DNA of 64,000 nucleotides from Teredinibacter turnerae T7901. GTDB lineage: Bacteria; Pseudomonadota; Gammaproteobacteria; Pseudomonadales; Cellvibrionaceae. Below the pieces are notes generated by a model, which was not told the DNA's origin, did not search any database, and saw only the letters and a program-made list of their open reading frames with translations. Location: the NCBI RefSeq assembly GCF_000023025.1, contig NC_012997.1:1782764-1846763 (forward strand), written 5' to 3'. Of this stretch, positions 29,937-40,598 are shown piece after piece. The stretch's first letter is position 1, and each line of letters opens with the position of its first letter. A program made the position numbers and the translations under genes.

Positions 29937-30235
29937 AAATCAACCAATATGTGGTGTTCTCAGCGTAAGGCGCGCAAGAATACCAGAGCCTTCAGGTGTT
30001 TAAAAATACTGAGCGACGCTAAGCTTATAACGCCTGCTTATCGAATTCGACGCTTTGATAACATTCCGAATAGTATGCATGTTGAGGTGATGGGTGGATC
30101 AAGTGTTACTGAAGAGGCTGTGTGGTATGAATCCTTCGTTTTGCTGGACCGTTCTGCTGGACAGTCGCGCAGTTTAGCCTGTAGATTTGCCGCCTGAATT
30201 TTATAATGACAATAGCCTTATAGAAGGAGTGAAGT
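29937..30235. other. Divergent promoter region of cysH and thrH
   Basis: About 300 bases between divergent cysH and thrH. No gene or clear operator could be recognised; AAGGAG just before 30236 is the thrH ribosome binding site. Confidence 0.4.
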
Positions 30236-30853
30236 GTGGAACTAGCGTGTCTTGACCTTGAGGGAGTCCTTATCCCTGAAATCTGGATTGCCTTTGCTGA
30301 GAAGACCGGCATCGACGCCCTTAAAGCGACCACCCGCGATATCCCTGACTACGACGAACTGATGACCATGCGGCTAAAGGAGTTGGATAAAGCCGGACTG
30401 GGCTTGAACGAAATTCAGGATGTGATTTCCACGCTCAACCCGTTGCCGGGTGCCGCAGAATTTCTTGATTGGTTGCGCGCACGCTTTCAGGTGGTGATTC
30501 TGTCAGATACTTTCTACGAGTTCGCGGGTCCGCTCATGGCACAACTGGGTTACCCCACCTTGCTATGCCATAAATTGACTGTTGATAGCACCGGTAAGGT
30601 CGTCGATTATAACTTGCGCCAGGCCAACCCCAAGCGCCAGGCGATTTGTGCGTTTAAGAGTATCTACTACCGCACCATTGCAGCTGGAGATTCCTACAAC
30701 GACACAACGATGCTGGCAGAAGCTGATGCAGGTATCCTGTTTAGTGCGCCGCAAAACGTGATTGACGAATTCCCGCAATTCCCTGCGGTGCACACGTATG
30801 ACGATCTCAAGCAGGCGTTTATCAACGCCAGTATTCGGGATCTGGAGTTATAG
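30236..30853 (+). CDS. thrH: Phosphoserine phosphatase/homoserine phosphotransferase ThrH
   Basis: HAD-family enzyme of 205 residues. In Pseudomonas, ThrH dephosphorylates phosphoserine and can pass the phosphate to homoserine. The N-terminal motif is LDLEGVLIPEIW (Asp7, Glu9) rather than DxDxT, as in known ThrH. VVILSDTFYEF is motif II and AAGDSYNDTTML is motif IV. The start is GTG at 30236 with AAGGAG upstream. It follows cysH divergently, as in Pseudomonas, tying serine and sulfur metabolism together. Confidence 0.92.
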   Translation: MELACLDLEGVLIPEIWIAFAEKTGIDALKATTRDIPDYDELMTMRLKELDKAGLGLNEIQDVISTLNPLPGAAEFLDWLRARFQVVILSDTFYEFAGPLMAQLGYPTLLCHKLTVDSTGKVVDYNLRQANPKRQAICAFKSIYYRTIAAGDSYNDTTMLAEADAGILFSAPQNVIDEFPQFPAVHTYDDLKQAFINASIRDLEL

Positions 30854-30856
30854 GCC

Positions 30857-31168
30857 ATGTTTTATCCGCTGGAGAAGCTCGCCAAGCTGCATGACGGTTA
30901 TCAGAAGGCGTTTGTGCTGGAAAGTCACAGCTTGTTGCTTTTACAGATGGATGGACAGCGGTACCTCATTGAGAACCGCTGTCCGCATATGGACGTTCCA
31001 TTGACCACCGCCGAACAGCTACCTGCCGGGGGTTTGCGTTGCCGGGCCCACGGCATCGCTTTCGATCTGCCCTCTGGCAAAGCACAGGGTCCACTTGCTA
31101 ATCAGCTGGATTGCTTGAAGCAGTTTCCACTTGCCTACGACGGCGATACGCTGGGTGTTGAGCTGTAA
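30857..31168 (+). CDS. Small Rieske 2Fe-2S protein
   Basis: Rieske-type protein of 103 residues with the two cluster motifs Cys42-Pro-His44 and Cys62-x2-His65 (RCPHMDVPL and RCRAHGIAF). It has no membrane anchor or signal peptide, so it is a cytosolic ferredoxin-like electron carrier. It starts three bases after thrH and is probably co-expressed. The partner enzyme is unknown. Confidence 0.85.
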   Translation: MFYPLEKLAKLHDGYQKAFVLESHSLLLLQMDGQRYLIENRCPHMDVPLTTAEQLPAGGLRCRAHGIAFDLPSGKAQGPLANQLDCLKQFPLAYDGDTLGVEL

Positions 31169-31223
31169 ATTTTGCTCGCGCCGGTGCACGCCTGTATAGC
31201 GCTAAGCACGAAACCCCAAGGGT

Positions 31224-32168
31224 CTAGATAAAAATTGTTGTCAAATTGGGGTCGCTACTGCTGTTGTAGTTCCATAACCGGTCAAACTCGTCCAGCTGAT
31301 GTCGGCACTCTGCAGGGGCGCGGTAGTTCACGAAGCCGTTGTAGCTCGCCTCATCATTCAGGAATGCGATACGCTGACGATCTGCGATGGCGTAACCGTG
31401 ATCAGGCGCTGAAATATCGGCATTGATCACCTTAATCTGCAACGTGCTCGGTAGTCGTTGAATCAGTCGTACCAGTGGATGGCTTACACCCTGCAGTGGT
31501 TTGCTGTCTGCAATCAAGATACGAATTTGCGAGTTAGCGCTGTGCCGCGCTAGCGCAGAAACCCCCTCTAGCACGTCCTCATTTGCCCATACCGCCGGCG
31601 TGAGATTTGCGCATAGAATATCCAGGGTGCGACTCGCCGTGCGAGCAAGGGTGGCGACATGATGAGAGTAGTGCTTGGCGTCATGCAACCGATGGACGCT
31701 ATCCTGATACACAGCCGCCAAAGCGTCGGCGGTATCGGGGAGACGCATAGTTCGGTGCGGTATCCCTGCGTCGTCAAATTCCGGGCCCTCAGCTTCGAAA
31801 CCAAGCGACGCATAAAACGGAATGGCGCTCACCTGCGAGTGCAAAAAAGGTGCGATCCCATATTCTTCCAGCGCCTGGCGGACGATAAAACGCAACAGCT
31901 GGGAGCCATAACCGCCTCGGCGGTACGGCATGCGAACGGCCATTCGGCCAATTTGTCCAGCCGGTAAAAGACGCGCGCAGCCTATGGCTTCCTGTTCATT
32001 TTCGATCAAAAAATGGCGTGTTATGCCGCCACCGTCTTTTTCGTCAAGCTCAAGTTCTTCTGGCACCTGCTGCTCGTCGATAAAAACTTCCCGGCGAATA
32101 GCCGATAACAGCTGCGCGTCCGTATTCCAGAATGCTTCGCGCACAGTGTAGTTTGGTTTATTCATCAT
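31224..32168 (-). CDS. GNAT acetyltransferase with extra C-terminal domain
   Basis: Protein of 314 residues. The first 150 are a GNAT domain of the ElaA-like type (IRREVFIDEQQVPEELELDE, then RMAVRMPYRRGGYGSQLL for acetyl-CoA). The remaining 160 residues form a second domain I cannot name (SHHVATLARTASRTLDILCA, then IRILIADSK). Two adjacent ATGs (32168, 32165) are possible starts, both overlapping the end of roxA, so the genes are probably coupled. The substrate is unknown. Confidence 0.75.
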   Translation of the reverse strand: MMNKPNYTVREAFWNTDAQLLSAIRREVFIDEQQVPEELELDEKDGGGITRHFLIENEQEAIGCARLLPAGQIGRMAVRMPYRRGGYGSQLLRFIVRQALEEYGIAPFLHSQVSAIPFYASLGFEAEGPEFDDAGIPHRTMRLPDTADALAAVYQDSVHRLHDAKHYSHHVATLARTASRTLDILCANLTPAVWANEDVLEGVSALARHSANSQIRILIADSKPLQGVSHPLVRLIQRLPSTLQIKVINADISAPDHGYAIADRQRIAFLNDEASYNGFVNYRAPAECRHQLDEFDRLWNYNSSSDPNLTTIFI

Positions 32169-33315
32169 CTTCGCTGCTTATCAAAAATCCGGCGTCGGCA
32201 ATTTGCACAACGACAGTTCGGTCCAGAGTATCGAGAGAATCCCAGTGGATGGGCTCGTAATTGCTAAGCATGACTGCGAGTTTGCGGCTGCAGTGCCATT
32301 TGGCGCCGTTGATAAATACCAAGCAACCGGCTTGTTCCTCAAAAAATGCGCAGCGAGCGAAGCGCGATAAGCGAGCCTGGCCAGCTTCCATTAAGTTGCG
32401 GTCGAATTCCTCGTCAAAGGTTTGGAAATGCGCGTCTGCCGTCGGGTTAGGCCGCGTCATGTATTCACCGAACCAACCTGCGAGCGCGGCTTTGTCGGTG
32501 CTGTACTGATGAATAATGGCCTGTACCTGCTCAATGCTCTGCTGCGAGATTTCACCGGGGAGCTGCTGCGGGCGTAGGCCCGGGTCCATATAGCGCATAT
32601 CCGGGTTGGTGAACGATGCCATTTCTTCTGAAAAATCCAGTAACACTTCGGCATGGCTCGGCGCCCTGAAACCGATCGAGTAAGTCATACACTCGCCGTC
32701 GGCTTCGCCCCAATGGGCGATGTTGGGCGGTATATAAAGAAGGTCGCCGGGCTCCACAATCCAGTCTTCTACAGTGTCAAAATCTTGCAAAATTTTCATG
32801 TCCGCTGCGGGCAGCAAGGGGCTTTCGTGGGAGCAGCGTTGGCCAATCCGCCAGCGGCGCTTGCCTTGCGCCTGCAACAGAAAAACATCGTAGTAATCGA
32901 AATGTGGGCCGACGCCGCCCTTGTCGGCGGCGTAGCTGATCATAATGTCGTCCAGCCGCCAGTTTGGGATAAACCGAAACGCGTCGAGCAGCGCGTTGAT
33001 TGCCGGGTCCAGGGCATCTGCGTGTTGTACCAATAGTGTCCAATGGGATTCTGGTAGCTGCGCGAAACGCTCCTCGAGCAGTGGCCCGTGTTCGACTTGC
33101 CAGTCGGATTCATCGCGTTGAACCACCAGGCGCGAAACGACATCGTCTTCAAGCGCTAGGCCGGCCAGCTCATCTGCGCTGACAGGGGCTTCGAAGTCCG
33201 GAAAAGCCTGGCGGATTAACAGCGGCTTCTTCTGCCAGTACTCGTTTAAAAACTGTTCAAAAGTAATAGTGCCAAGTTGCTGCAAGCGGAGCAACCCGGA
33301 GGAGGGGTCAGCCAT
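32158..33315 (-). CDS. roxA: Ribosomal protein L16 arginine hydroxylase
   Basis: JmjC/cupin Fe(II)/2-oxoglutarate oxygenase (YcfD/RoxA) that hydroxylates an arginine of ribosomal protein L16. It has 385 residues from the ATG at 33315, which has GGAG seven bases upstream; an earlier ATG would add four residues. The iron ligands are His138 and Asp140 (GVGPHFDYYD) and His201 (PPNIAHWGEADGE). A C-terminal dimerisation/winged-helix region follows. It sits upstream of a GNAT gene and downstream of purB on the same strand. Confidence 0.9.
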   Translation of the reverse strand: MADPSSGLLRLQQLGTITFEQFLNEYWQKKPLLIRQAFPDFEAPVSADELAGLALEDDVVSRLVVQRDESDWQVEHGPLLEERFAQLPESHWTLLVQHADALDPAINALLDAFRFIPNWRLDDIMISYAADKGGVGPHFDYYDVFLLQAQGKRRWRIGQRCSHESPLLPAADMKILQDFDTVEDWIVEPGDLLYIPPNIAHWGEADGECMTYSIGFRAPSHAEVLLDFSEEMASFTNPDMRYMDPGLRPQQLPGEISQQSIEQVQAIIHQYSTDKAALAGWFGEYMTRPNPTADAHFQTFDEEFDRNLMEAGQARLSRFARCAFFEEQAGCLVFINGAKWHCSRKLAVMLSNYEPIHWDSLDTLDRTVVVQIADAGFLISSEDDE

Positions 33316-33384
33316 AAATGGCTCCATAATCGGCTCGGAGGTATTCCCCCCGAGCGATGGTAGAAACTAAAGTCAGGCGCTGGC

Positions 33385-34794
<1,410 letters not shown>

Positions 34795-35418
34795 TTAAGC
34801 GCGCTGCAGCAACTGCTCGGTTGCCGCAAGCATTTTGCTGCGGTAGAACAGCATATGCCAGCGGGTGCCACCGGCCTGACGCCACAGGGTAGCCGCGCGA
34901 ATGGCTGCGAACAGCAAGGACCGAATTTGAGCGGCGACGCGTTCCTGTTGCAAATAATTAAATTCCCCGGTTACCTGGATACGGTAAGGGAATTTACTGA
35001 TGGTATCGGTATAAATGTCGGCAATGTTGGACACCACATTGTCGTGGCTACAGCCAAAATGCTCGACTTGCTGGCTCACTTTCTCCAGGCGGTTACCAAT
35101 AATGTAGAGCACGTCTTTGCGGCGTGCGAGGCGTTTTTGCAGTACCACCGCGCCCAAAACATAGCGCAAGATATCCGCGTTCCCGGGTGAGCGGTGGTCT
35201 TCCAGAATGTCTTTGAGTGTACTCAGTCCTGGCTGGACGGCATCCAGGCCACCAAAAACGTCTTCGGCGGAGCTCGGGTCTGTATTGATTAAGCTTTTTA
35301 CTGCGGTTTCAAATACCTCTGTTTTCAGGTAGCCGGTTTTAGCCAGCTCCTCCACTTGGCGGGCGCATTGGGTCATGCCCGCTAGGGCAATTGCGATATT
35401 TCGCCAGGATTTTTGCAA
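34795..35418 (-). CDS. hflD: HflD, lysogenization regulator homolog
   Basis: Peripheral membrane protein of 207 residues, named for its effect on phage lambda lysogeny in E. coli. It begins MQKSWRNIAIALAGMTQCARQVEELAKTGY-type residues, the family opening. The start is TTG at 35418 with AGGAG eight bases upstream. It lies between mnmA and purB as in most gammaproteobacteria. Its normal cellular role is unknown. Confidence 0.9.
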   Translation of the reverse strand: MQKSWRNIAIALAGMTQCARQVEELAKTGYLKTEVFETAVKSLINTDPSSAEDVFGGLDAVQPGLSTLKDILEDHRSPGNADILRYVLGAVVLQKRLARRKDVLYIIGNRLEKVSQQVEHFGCSHDNVVSNIADIYTDTISKFPYRIQVTGEFNYLQQERVAAQIRSLLFAAIRAATLWRQAGGTRWHMLFYRSKMLAATEQLLQRA

Positions 35419-35436
35419 CAGAGAGCTCCTTGCCGG

Positions 35437-36540
35437 TCAGGAAATGGGATGATCGATGACACCGCCACCGAGGCACACATCACCGTCGTACAATACGATG
35501 CTTTGCCCTGGGGTGATGGCGCGTTGTGGCTCATCGAAAACCACCGTTATGGTGTCTCCACTCACCTTTTGCAAGGTGCAGCGCTGATCTGGCTGGCGGT
35601 AGCGGGTTTTCGCGTAGCACCTAAAGCCTTCTTCTTGCGGCTGATTGATCCAATGCATGCCGTTGGCGACCAGGGCTGTTTCCAGCAGCAGTTCATGGGA
35701 GCCGCCCTGTACCACGATAAGAGTGTTGTCGCTCAGGTTTTTGCGCGCCACGTACCAGGCATCCTCATGCGCGCCCGCAATGCCGCCAATGCCCAGGCCC
35801 TGCCGCTGGCCAATGGTGTAGTACATAAGGCCTTGATGGTCGCCCAGGATTTCGCCCTCGGGGGTGACGATTTTACCCGGCTGAGCGGGCAAGTAGGTTT
35901 GCAGAAAATCCTTAAAGCGGCGCTCGCCAATAAAGCAAATGCCGGTACTGTCTTTCTTGTTGTGGGTGACCAGGTCGTGCGCTTCCGCCAACTCGCGCAC
36001 GCGCGGTTTTTCAAGTTCGCCAATCGGGAACAGTGTTTTGGCGAATGCCTTCTCTTCCACGGCATGTAGAAAGTAGCTTTGGTCCTTATTGCCGTCCAAG
36101 CCTTTACAAAGCTGCGTTTGTCCCGCTTTGTTGCGGGTTCTGGCATAGTGGCCCGTCGCAATGTAATTTGCGCCCAACTGCTCGGCATAGTCCAGAAACA
36201 CTTTGAACTTGATCTCCCGATTACACAAAATATCCGGGTTAGGCGTGCGTCCGGCTTTGTATTCTTCTAAAAAATGCTCGAATACGTTGTCCCAATACTG
36301 TGTCGCGAAGTTCGCCGTGTGCAGCGGAATTCCGAGTTTTTGACACACATTGGCGGCGTCCAGCAGGTCTGTCATGGCCGTGCAGTATTCTGTGCCATCG
36401 TCCTCGTTCCAGTTTTTCATAAACAGGCCTTCAACTTGGTAACCTTGTTGAAGCAGCAGGAGTGCGGAAACAGACGAATCGACACCGCCGGACATCCCGA
36501 CGATGACTTTGGTTTGTGAAGCGGGCTTACTGGTGGCCAT
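35437..36540 (-). CDS. mnmA: tRNA 2-thiouridylase MnmA
   Basis: Thiolates U34 of Lys, Glu and Gln tRNAs, 367 residues. The PP-loop is [12 protein letters not shown] near residue 15. The catalytic cysteines are in [12 protein letters not shown] and [12 protein letters not shown]. The ATG at 36540 is chosen because GMSGGVDSS lies near the N terminus in the family; longer in-frame starts overlap the divergent hydrolase gene. It is first in the mnmA-hflD-purB strand block. Confidence 0.94.
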   Translation of the reverse strand: MATSKPASQTKVIVGMSGGVDSSVSALLLLQQGYQVEGLFMKNWNEDDGTEYCTAMTDLLDAANVCQKLGIPLHTANFATQYWDNVFEHFLEEYKAGRTPNPDILCNREIKFKVFLDYAEQLGANYIATGHYARTRNKAGQTQLCKGLDGNKDQSYFLHAVEEKAFAKTLFPIGELEKPRVRELAEAHDLVTHNKKDSTGICFIGERRFKDFLQTYLPAQPGKIVTPEGEILGDHQGLMYYTIGQRQGLGIGGIAGAHEDAWYVARKNLSDNTLIVVQGGSHELLLETALVANGMHWINQPQEEGFRCYAKTRYRQPDQRCTLQKVSGDTITVVFDEPQRAITPGQSIVLYDGDVCLGGGVIDHPIS

Positions 36541-36562
36541 AAATCGTTTACTAGGGCGAAAA

Positions 36563-37612
36563 ATGCAGAATTGTAATACACCCACATTATTGAGAACACC
36601 TTTAGTAATTGTGTACCGACTTGGTTGGTTACTGGCTTTGTGGAGTTCCTGGCCGGCCAGTGCAGTCGATACTTTAGCTCGCGAGGCAGTTGAAGCCTTC
36701 TGGCAGCGCACTCCGGCTCATCAGTTTATCGCAGGGAAAGATGGCGTAAGCCTGGCGTACAAGGTTATTCCTCGCTCAAATGCCCTTGGCAGCGTGGTGA
36801 TTTTCTCCGGGCGTACGGAAAGTTTTGTTAAATACCAAGAGTTTGCGTACGAAATGGCACAGGCGGGTTATGCGGTGTACCAACATGACCACCGGGGTCA
36901 GGGTTTGTCCAGTCGCATGCTGGCAGATGGACGAAAGGGCCACGTTGTTGAGTTTGATGATTATGTTGTCGATGCGGACACCTTTATGCGTTCAGCGGCA
37001 GTAGCGGATGCGCCACGGCCGCTGTATTTGTTCGCCCATTCCATGGGCGGGGCGATTGCGATTCGCTACCTGGCAACGCACGACAACCCCTTCGCTGCGG
37101 TGGTTTTAGGGTCGCCCATGCTGGCGCCCAATACGGGTATTGCAGGAACTTGTCAACTGGCCCGCGCGATCGGTTATGCCTGCAGTACATGCGCTGCCAC
37201 GGGGCACACGCCGACACCCTTCGCAAAAAATCGCCTCACCCACTCACAAACCCGGTTCAGCTGGAAAAATGAGGTGTACGAAGCCTTTCCTGGTTCAGCC
37301 TTAGGTGCGCCAACATTCGGTTGGGTGGCGCAGGCCTGCGAGGTACGTGAACAACTGCAAATGGATGCGGCGGATATTCGCGGGCCGCTGCTGTTGCTGC
37401 AAGCGGGGGACGATAAGGTTGTGTTGAATGAACCGCAAAATGCCTTTTGCGCGCGCGAAAATGCGGAAGGTAGGCTGGTATGCGATGGCGGAGCGCCTGT
37501 CGTTATAGACGGCGCACGGCACGAATTACTGTTTGAATCCGACGAATATCGCGCGCCTGTGCTCGAGATAATACGCGGTTATTACGCGAGCCACAGACCA
37601 TCGGTAGAGTAA
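36563..37612 (+). CDS. Exported alpha/beta hydrolase, lysophospholipase-like
   Basis: Alpha/beta-hydrolase of 349 residues resembling lysophospholipase L2 (PldB). A hydrophobic leader ([18 protein letters not shown]) suggests export. The nucleophile elbow is [10 protein letters not shown] with a serine, [10 protein letters not shown] precedes it, and the acid and histidine fall in [11 protein letters not shown] and [10 protein letters not shown]. The start at 36563 avoids overlap with mnmA. The substrate is inferred from the family. Confidence 0.82.
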   Translation: MQNCNTPTLLRTPLVIVYRLGWLLALWSSWPASAVDTLAREAVEAFWQRTPAHQFIAGKDGVSLAYKVIPRSNALGSVVIFSGRTESFVKYQEFAYEMAQAGYAVYQHDHRGQGLSSRMLADGRKGHVVEFDDYVVDADTFMRSAAVADAPRPLYLFAHSMGGAIAIRYLATHDNPFAAVVLGSPMLAPNTGIAGTCQLARAIGYACSTCAATGHTPTPFAKNRLTHSQTRFSWKNEVYEAFPGSALGAPTFGWVAQACEVREQLQMDAADIRGPLLLLQAGDDKVVLNEPQNAFCARENAEGRLVCDGGAPVVIDGARHELLFESDEYRAPVLEIIRGYYASHRPSVE

Positions 37613-37615
37613 AGA

Positions 37616-37912
37616 CTAGCTCGGCTGCTTGTATTTGTGGACTGAGTGAATGACGTAGTCGCCTTCGAAATACACCGTAAAGGCATCGTACTCCCAGTAG
37701 TATATAGGGGGCGTTCCTGTCGGGCCGTTCCGGCTGGCTGGGTTGCCAAATTTTGCTTCTACCTGGGACTTGGACAACCCTTTTTGCGGTACCGGCTGAT
37801 TCCACTTTTCTGATGCGGCTGAGGCGTCTGGCATTTGCAGTGTGTCCGCCACAGCAACATCAACACTCAGAGCAAGCAGGCTCGACAGGACGGCGATTTT
37901 AACTGGGGTCAT
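37616..37912 (-). CDS. Small periplasmic protein, unknown
   Basis: Protein of 98 residues with a clear signal peptide (KIAVLSSLLALSVDVAVA) and a mature part containing GLSKSQVEAKFGNPASR and YYWEYDAFTVYFEGDYVIHS. The segment recalls the SmpA/OmlA-type fold seen in BamE-like proteins but is too weak to name. It is convergent with the hydrolase gene three bases away. Confidence 0.65.
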   Translation of the reverse strand: MTPVKIAVLSSLLALSVDVAVADTLQMPDASAASEKWNQPVPQKGLSKSQVEAKFGNPASRNGPTGTPPIYYWEYDAFTVYFEGDYVIHSVHKYKQPS

Positions 37913-37970
37913 GAAATATCCTCGTTAGACCTTATTTCCATGCGGCTTGTATCCGCATTCTTTCTACTGG

Positions 37971-38582
37971 CTAGGGAGCTTGTTTTTGCGAGATTTGTGC
38001 CCGCAGAATTTGACGCGATAATTCTTGCCGATCTTTGTCGCTAATTCTGTGAAATCGCGCCGCAACCTGATATTGATCGCCTTTCGCCTCACAGCGAATG
38101 ACTTTGGCGAAGACTACCACGGGAACATAGTTAGGCAAAAATATCATGCGAATTGCCAGGTAGTTACCTTTGTAGAGCGCACGATCCACGATGAAAGCGA
38201 GTCCGTCTTCACTCAAATTAATACGCGTTTTGGGTTTCTCGCGCGCTTTTTCTGTTTGGTGGAACAGCGCATGGCGGGCCAGAAGGTCGATCTTGCTGTT
38301 CACAATCTGCAAATAGTCGCCAATCAGCCTATTTTTTTCACTCAGAGCCCGTAACGTTTGGCTGGCATCGCGGTCCAAGCGTCTCAACTCGTTGATAATG
38401 CCAAGAGACACGGCATCGTCAAACAGAATTTCCGGACTATCGTGCTCCGCTGTATACGCGTCTACGACTTTGTGGTCAAAAATTACGTCGTGACTGATGC
38501 GGAAAAAATCCCGTTTCTCACGCGATCCTTGGTCTGCCTGTTTCTGCGTTAGCTCGGTCATTTTTTGTGCTTTTTCCACCAT
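37971..38582 (-). CDS. PilZ-domain protein
   Basis: Protein of 203 residues whose N terminus (EKRDFFRISHDVIFDHKVVD) and C-terminal half (RINLSEDGLAF, YLAIRMIFLPNY) fit a PilZ c-di-GMP-binding domain: an RxxxR-like start and a DxSxxG-like NLSEDG. The middle is a helical linker with PilZ-associated features. It is divergent from lolC. The role is inferred to be c-di-GMP sensing. Confidence 0.75.
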   Translation of the reverse strand: MVEKAQKMTELTQKQADQGSREKRDFFRISHDVIFDHKVVDAYTAEHDSPEILFDDAVSLGIINELRRLDRDASQTLRALSEKNRLIGDYLQIVNSKIDLLARHALFHQTEKAREKPKTRINLSEDGLAFIVDRALYKGNYLAIRMIFLPNYVPVVVFAKVIRCEAKGDQYQVAARFHRISDKDRQELSRQILRAQISQKQAP

Positions 38583-38643
38583 ACATGTCTCACTAAGAAT
38601 AGTAGACCTTGTTAGTTAGCGTTTTCTTCTGTTTAATCGCGCC

Positions 38644-39900
38644 ATGATCGCACAGACTTCCCCATCATTACCGTTATTCATCGGTTTACGCTACATCCGC
38701 GCGAAGCGCCGCAACGGGTTTATCTCGTTCGTAAGCCTGTTTGCCCTTGGCGGAATGGCGCTGGGCGTATTTGCGTTGATTGTCGTTTTATCGGTAATGA
38801 ACGGCTTCGATCACGAACTTAAGCAACGCTTACTGCGTGTGGTGCCGCACGGCTTTCTATCGACGTCAACGCCATTGCATAACTGGCAGGCGTTGGGCGA
38901 GAAAATCGCTAGCACGCCAGAGCTAAAAGCGTTCGCTCCCTATATTGAAGGGCAAGGTTTGCTTAGCTATGCAGGCAATGTCAAACCGATTCAGATTGAA
39001 GGTATCGATCCGCAGTACGAGTCTGCGATTTCGATTGTCAACCAATTCATGCTTGTGGGAGATATGGCCGAACTTAAGCCGGGAGAGTACGGCATTGTTA
39101 TGGGCAGCCTGATTGCACGGTTTTTGGGGGTAACGACTGGAGACAAGGTGTCTGTAACCTTACCGCAGGTGTCTGTTACGCCTGCTGGAATATTCCCGCG
39201 CGCCAAGCGATTTACGCTTGTGGGGGTGTTTGAAGCTGGGGCACAAGTTGATCAGTATCTCACTCTTATTCATATAGACGACGCAAAAACCTTGTTTCGC
39301 ACGGGCGGGGCGGTCGATGGGCTGCACTTGAAGTTTGACGATATCTACCGTGCTCCCGAAGCCGTTCAATCCCTGGCGAGCCGACTCGGCTCGGGCTATG
39401 TTGCCAAGGACTGGAGCCAAACACAGGGCAGCCTGTTTCAAGCAGTAAAAATGGAGAAGACGGTTGTCGGCCTGATGCTGGGCATTATTATCGCGGTAGC
39501 CGCGTTTAATATTGTGACTAGCCTGATTATGATGGTGGCGGAAAAGCGCGGCGACATTGCAGTGTTGCGCACACTCGGCATGTCGCGTTGGGACATTATT
39601 CGTATTTTTATGGCCCAGGGTATTATTTTGGGTTTGGGTGGCATCGCAATCGGCGCTGCTTTTGGTGTTGTAACCGCCGTGTGGCTGCCAGATGCGATGC
39701 AGCTGATAGAGTCTCTCACCGGCTTTCAACTGTTCGACCCCAATGTGTACTTTGTGGCTTATTTACCATCGCAATGGCAATGGCAGGACACCGTTTTGGT
39801 GTGTGCGATGGCGGTCGTCGTCGCTGTGCTGGCGACTATATACCCAGCTTTTCGAGCCTCCCAAATCGAACCCGCAGAAGCGCTGCGCTACGACCTGTAA
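38644..39900 (+). CDS. lolC: Lipoprotein-releasing ABC permease LolC
   Basis: Inner-membrane permease that, with LolD and LolE, extracts outer-membrane lipoproteins and hands them to LolA. It has 418 residues with one N-terminal and three C-terminal membrane segments around a periplasmic domain. The start LPLFIGLRYIRAKRRNGFI and MGVFAL-type first segment are LolCE hallmarks, and the end AFRASQIEPAEALRYDL is typical. LolC versus LolE is assigned by gene order. Confidence 0.9.
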   Translation: MIAQTSPSLPLFIGLRYIRAKRRNGFISFVSLFALGGMALGVFALIVVLSVMNGFDHELKQRLLRVVPHGFLSTSTPLHNWQALGEKIASTPELKAFAPYIEGQGLLSYAGNVKPIQIEGIDPQYESAISIVNQFMLVGDMAELKPGEYGIVMGSLIARFLGVTTGDKVSVTLPQVSVTPAGIFPRAKRFTLVGVFEAGAQVDQYLTLIHIDDAKTLFRTGGAVDGLHLKFDDIYRAPEAVQSLASRLGSGYVAKDWSQTQGSLFQAVKMEKTVVGLMLGIIIAVAAFNIVTSLIMMVAEKRGDIAVLRTLGMSRWDIIRIFMAQGIILGLGGIAIGAAFGVVTAVWLPDAMQLIESLTGFQLFDPNVYFVAYLPSQWQWQDTVLVCAMAVVVAVLATIYPAFRASQIEPAEALRYDL

Positions 39901-39905
39901 ATCTT

Positions 39906-40592
39906 ATGACGAAAATTGTTCTGCGTTGCGAAGACGTTAAAAAAACTTATAGCCAGGGGCCGCAAAAAGTCGAGGTGCTAAAGGGAATAGAGCTGGATAT
40001 CCACGAAGGTCAACAGATCGCCATTGTGGGCGCGTCCGGCAGCGGAAAGAGCACCTTATTAAACGTGCTGGGTGGTCTGGACCAGCCCGACACTGGAGTA
40101 GTGGAAATTCTACAGCGCGCTTTTTCCCAGTGTTCCGACAATGAGCGCGGCAAGATTCGCAATCAGTCTCTTGGTTTTGTTTACCAGTTTCATCATTTAT
40201 TGCCTGAGTTTAGCGCATTGGAAAACGTTGCAATGCCACTGCTCATCGCAGGTCAAAAAATGGCAGACGCATCAAAAATTGCGGCGCAGATCTTACATCG
40301 TGTTGGTTTAACCGACCGTGCCGTTCACAAGCCAGCGGAATTATCTGGCGGTGAACGTCAGCGGGTCGCTATTGCTCGTGCTCTGGTAAATAATCCAGCC
40401 TGCGTACTCATGGATGAGCCAACGGGTAATCTGGATTCCGCAAATGCCGCCTCTATTCAAGCTCTGATGGCAGAGCTGAGCCAATCGTTGTCAACAGCAT
40501 TTATTGTTGTGACTCACGACCTGGCGCTTGCAAAAACAATGCATCAGGTGTACGAGTTGGGTGAGGGTAGATTGGTTCGGGTTCATGGTTAA
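39906..40592 (+). CDS. lolD: Lipoprotein-releasing ATPase LolD
   Basis: ATP-binding subunit of LolCDE, 228 residues from ATG 39906. Walker A is GASGSGKSTLLN, the signature is ELSGGERQRVAIARAL, Walker B is VLMDEPTGNLD, and the switch histidine is in VVTHDLALA. It starts five bases after lolC and ends six before lolE, clearly one operon. Confidence 0.95.
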   Translation: MTKIVLRCEDVKKTYSQGPQKVEVLKGIELDIHEGQQIAIVGASGSGKSTLLNVLGGLDQPDTGVVEILQRAFSQCSDNERGKIRNQSLGFVYQFHHLLPEFSALENVAMPLLIAGQKMADASKIAAQILHRVGLTDRAVHKPAELSGGERQRVAIARALVNNPACVLMDEPTGNLDSANAASIQALMAELSQSLSTAFIVVTHDLALAKTMHQVYELGEGRLVRVHG

Positions 40593-40598
40593 CGCGCT

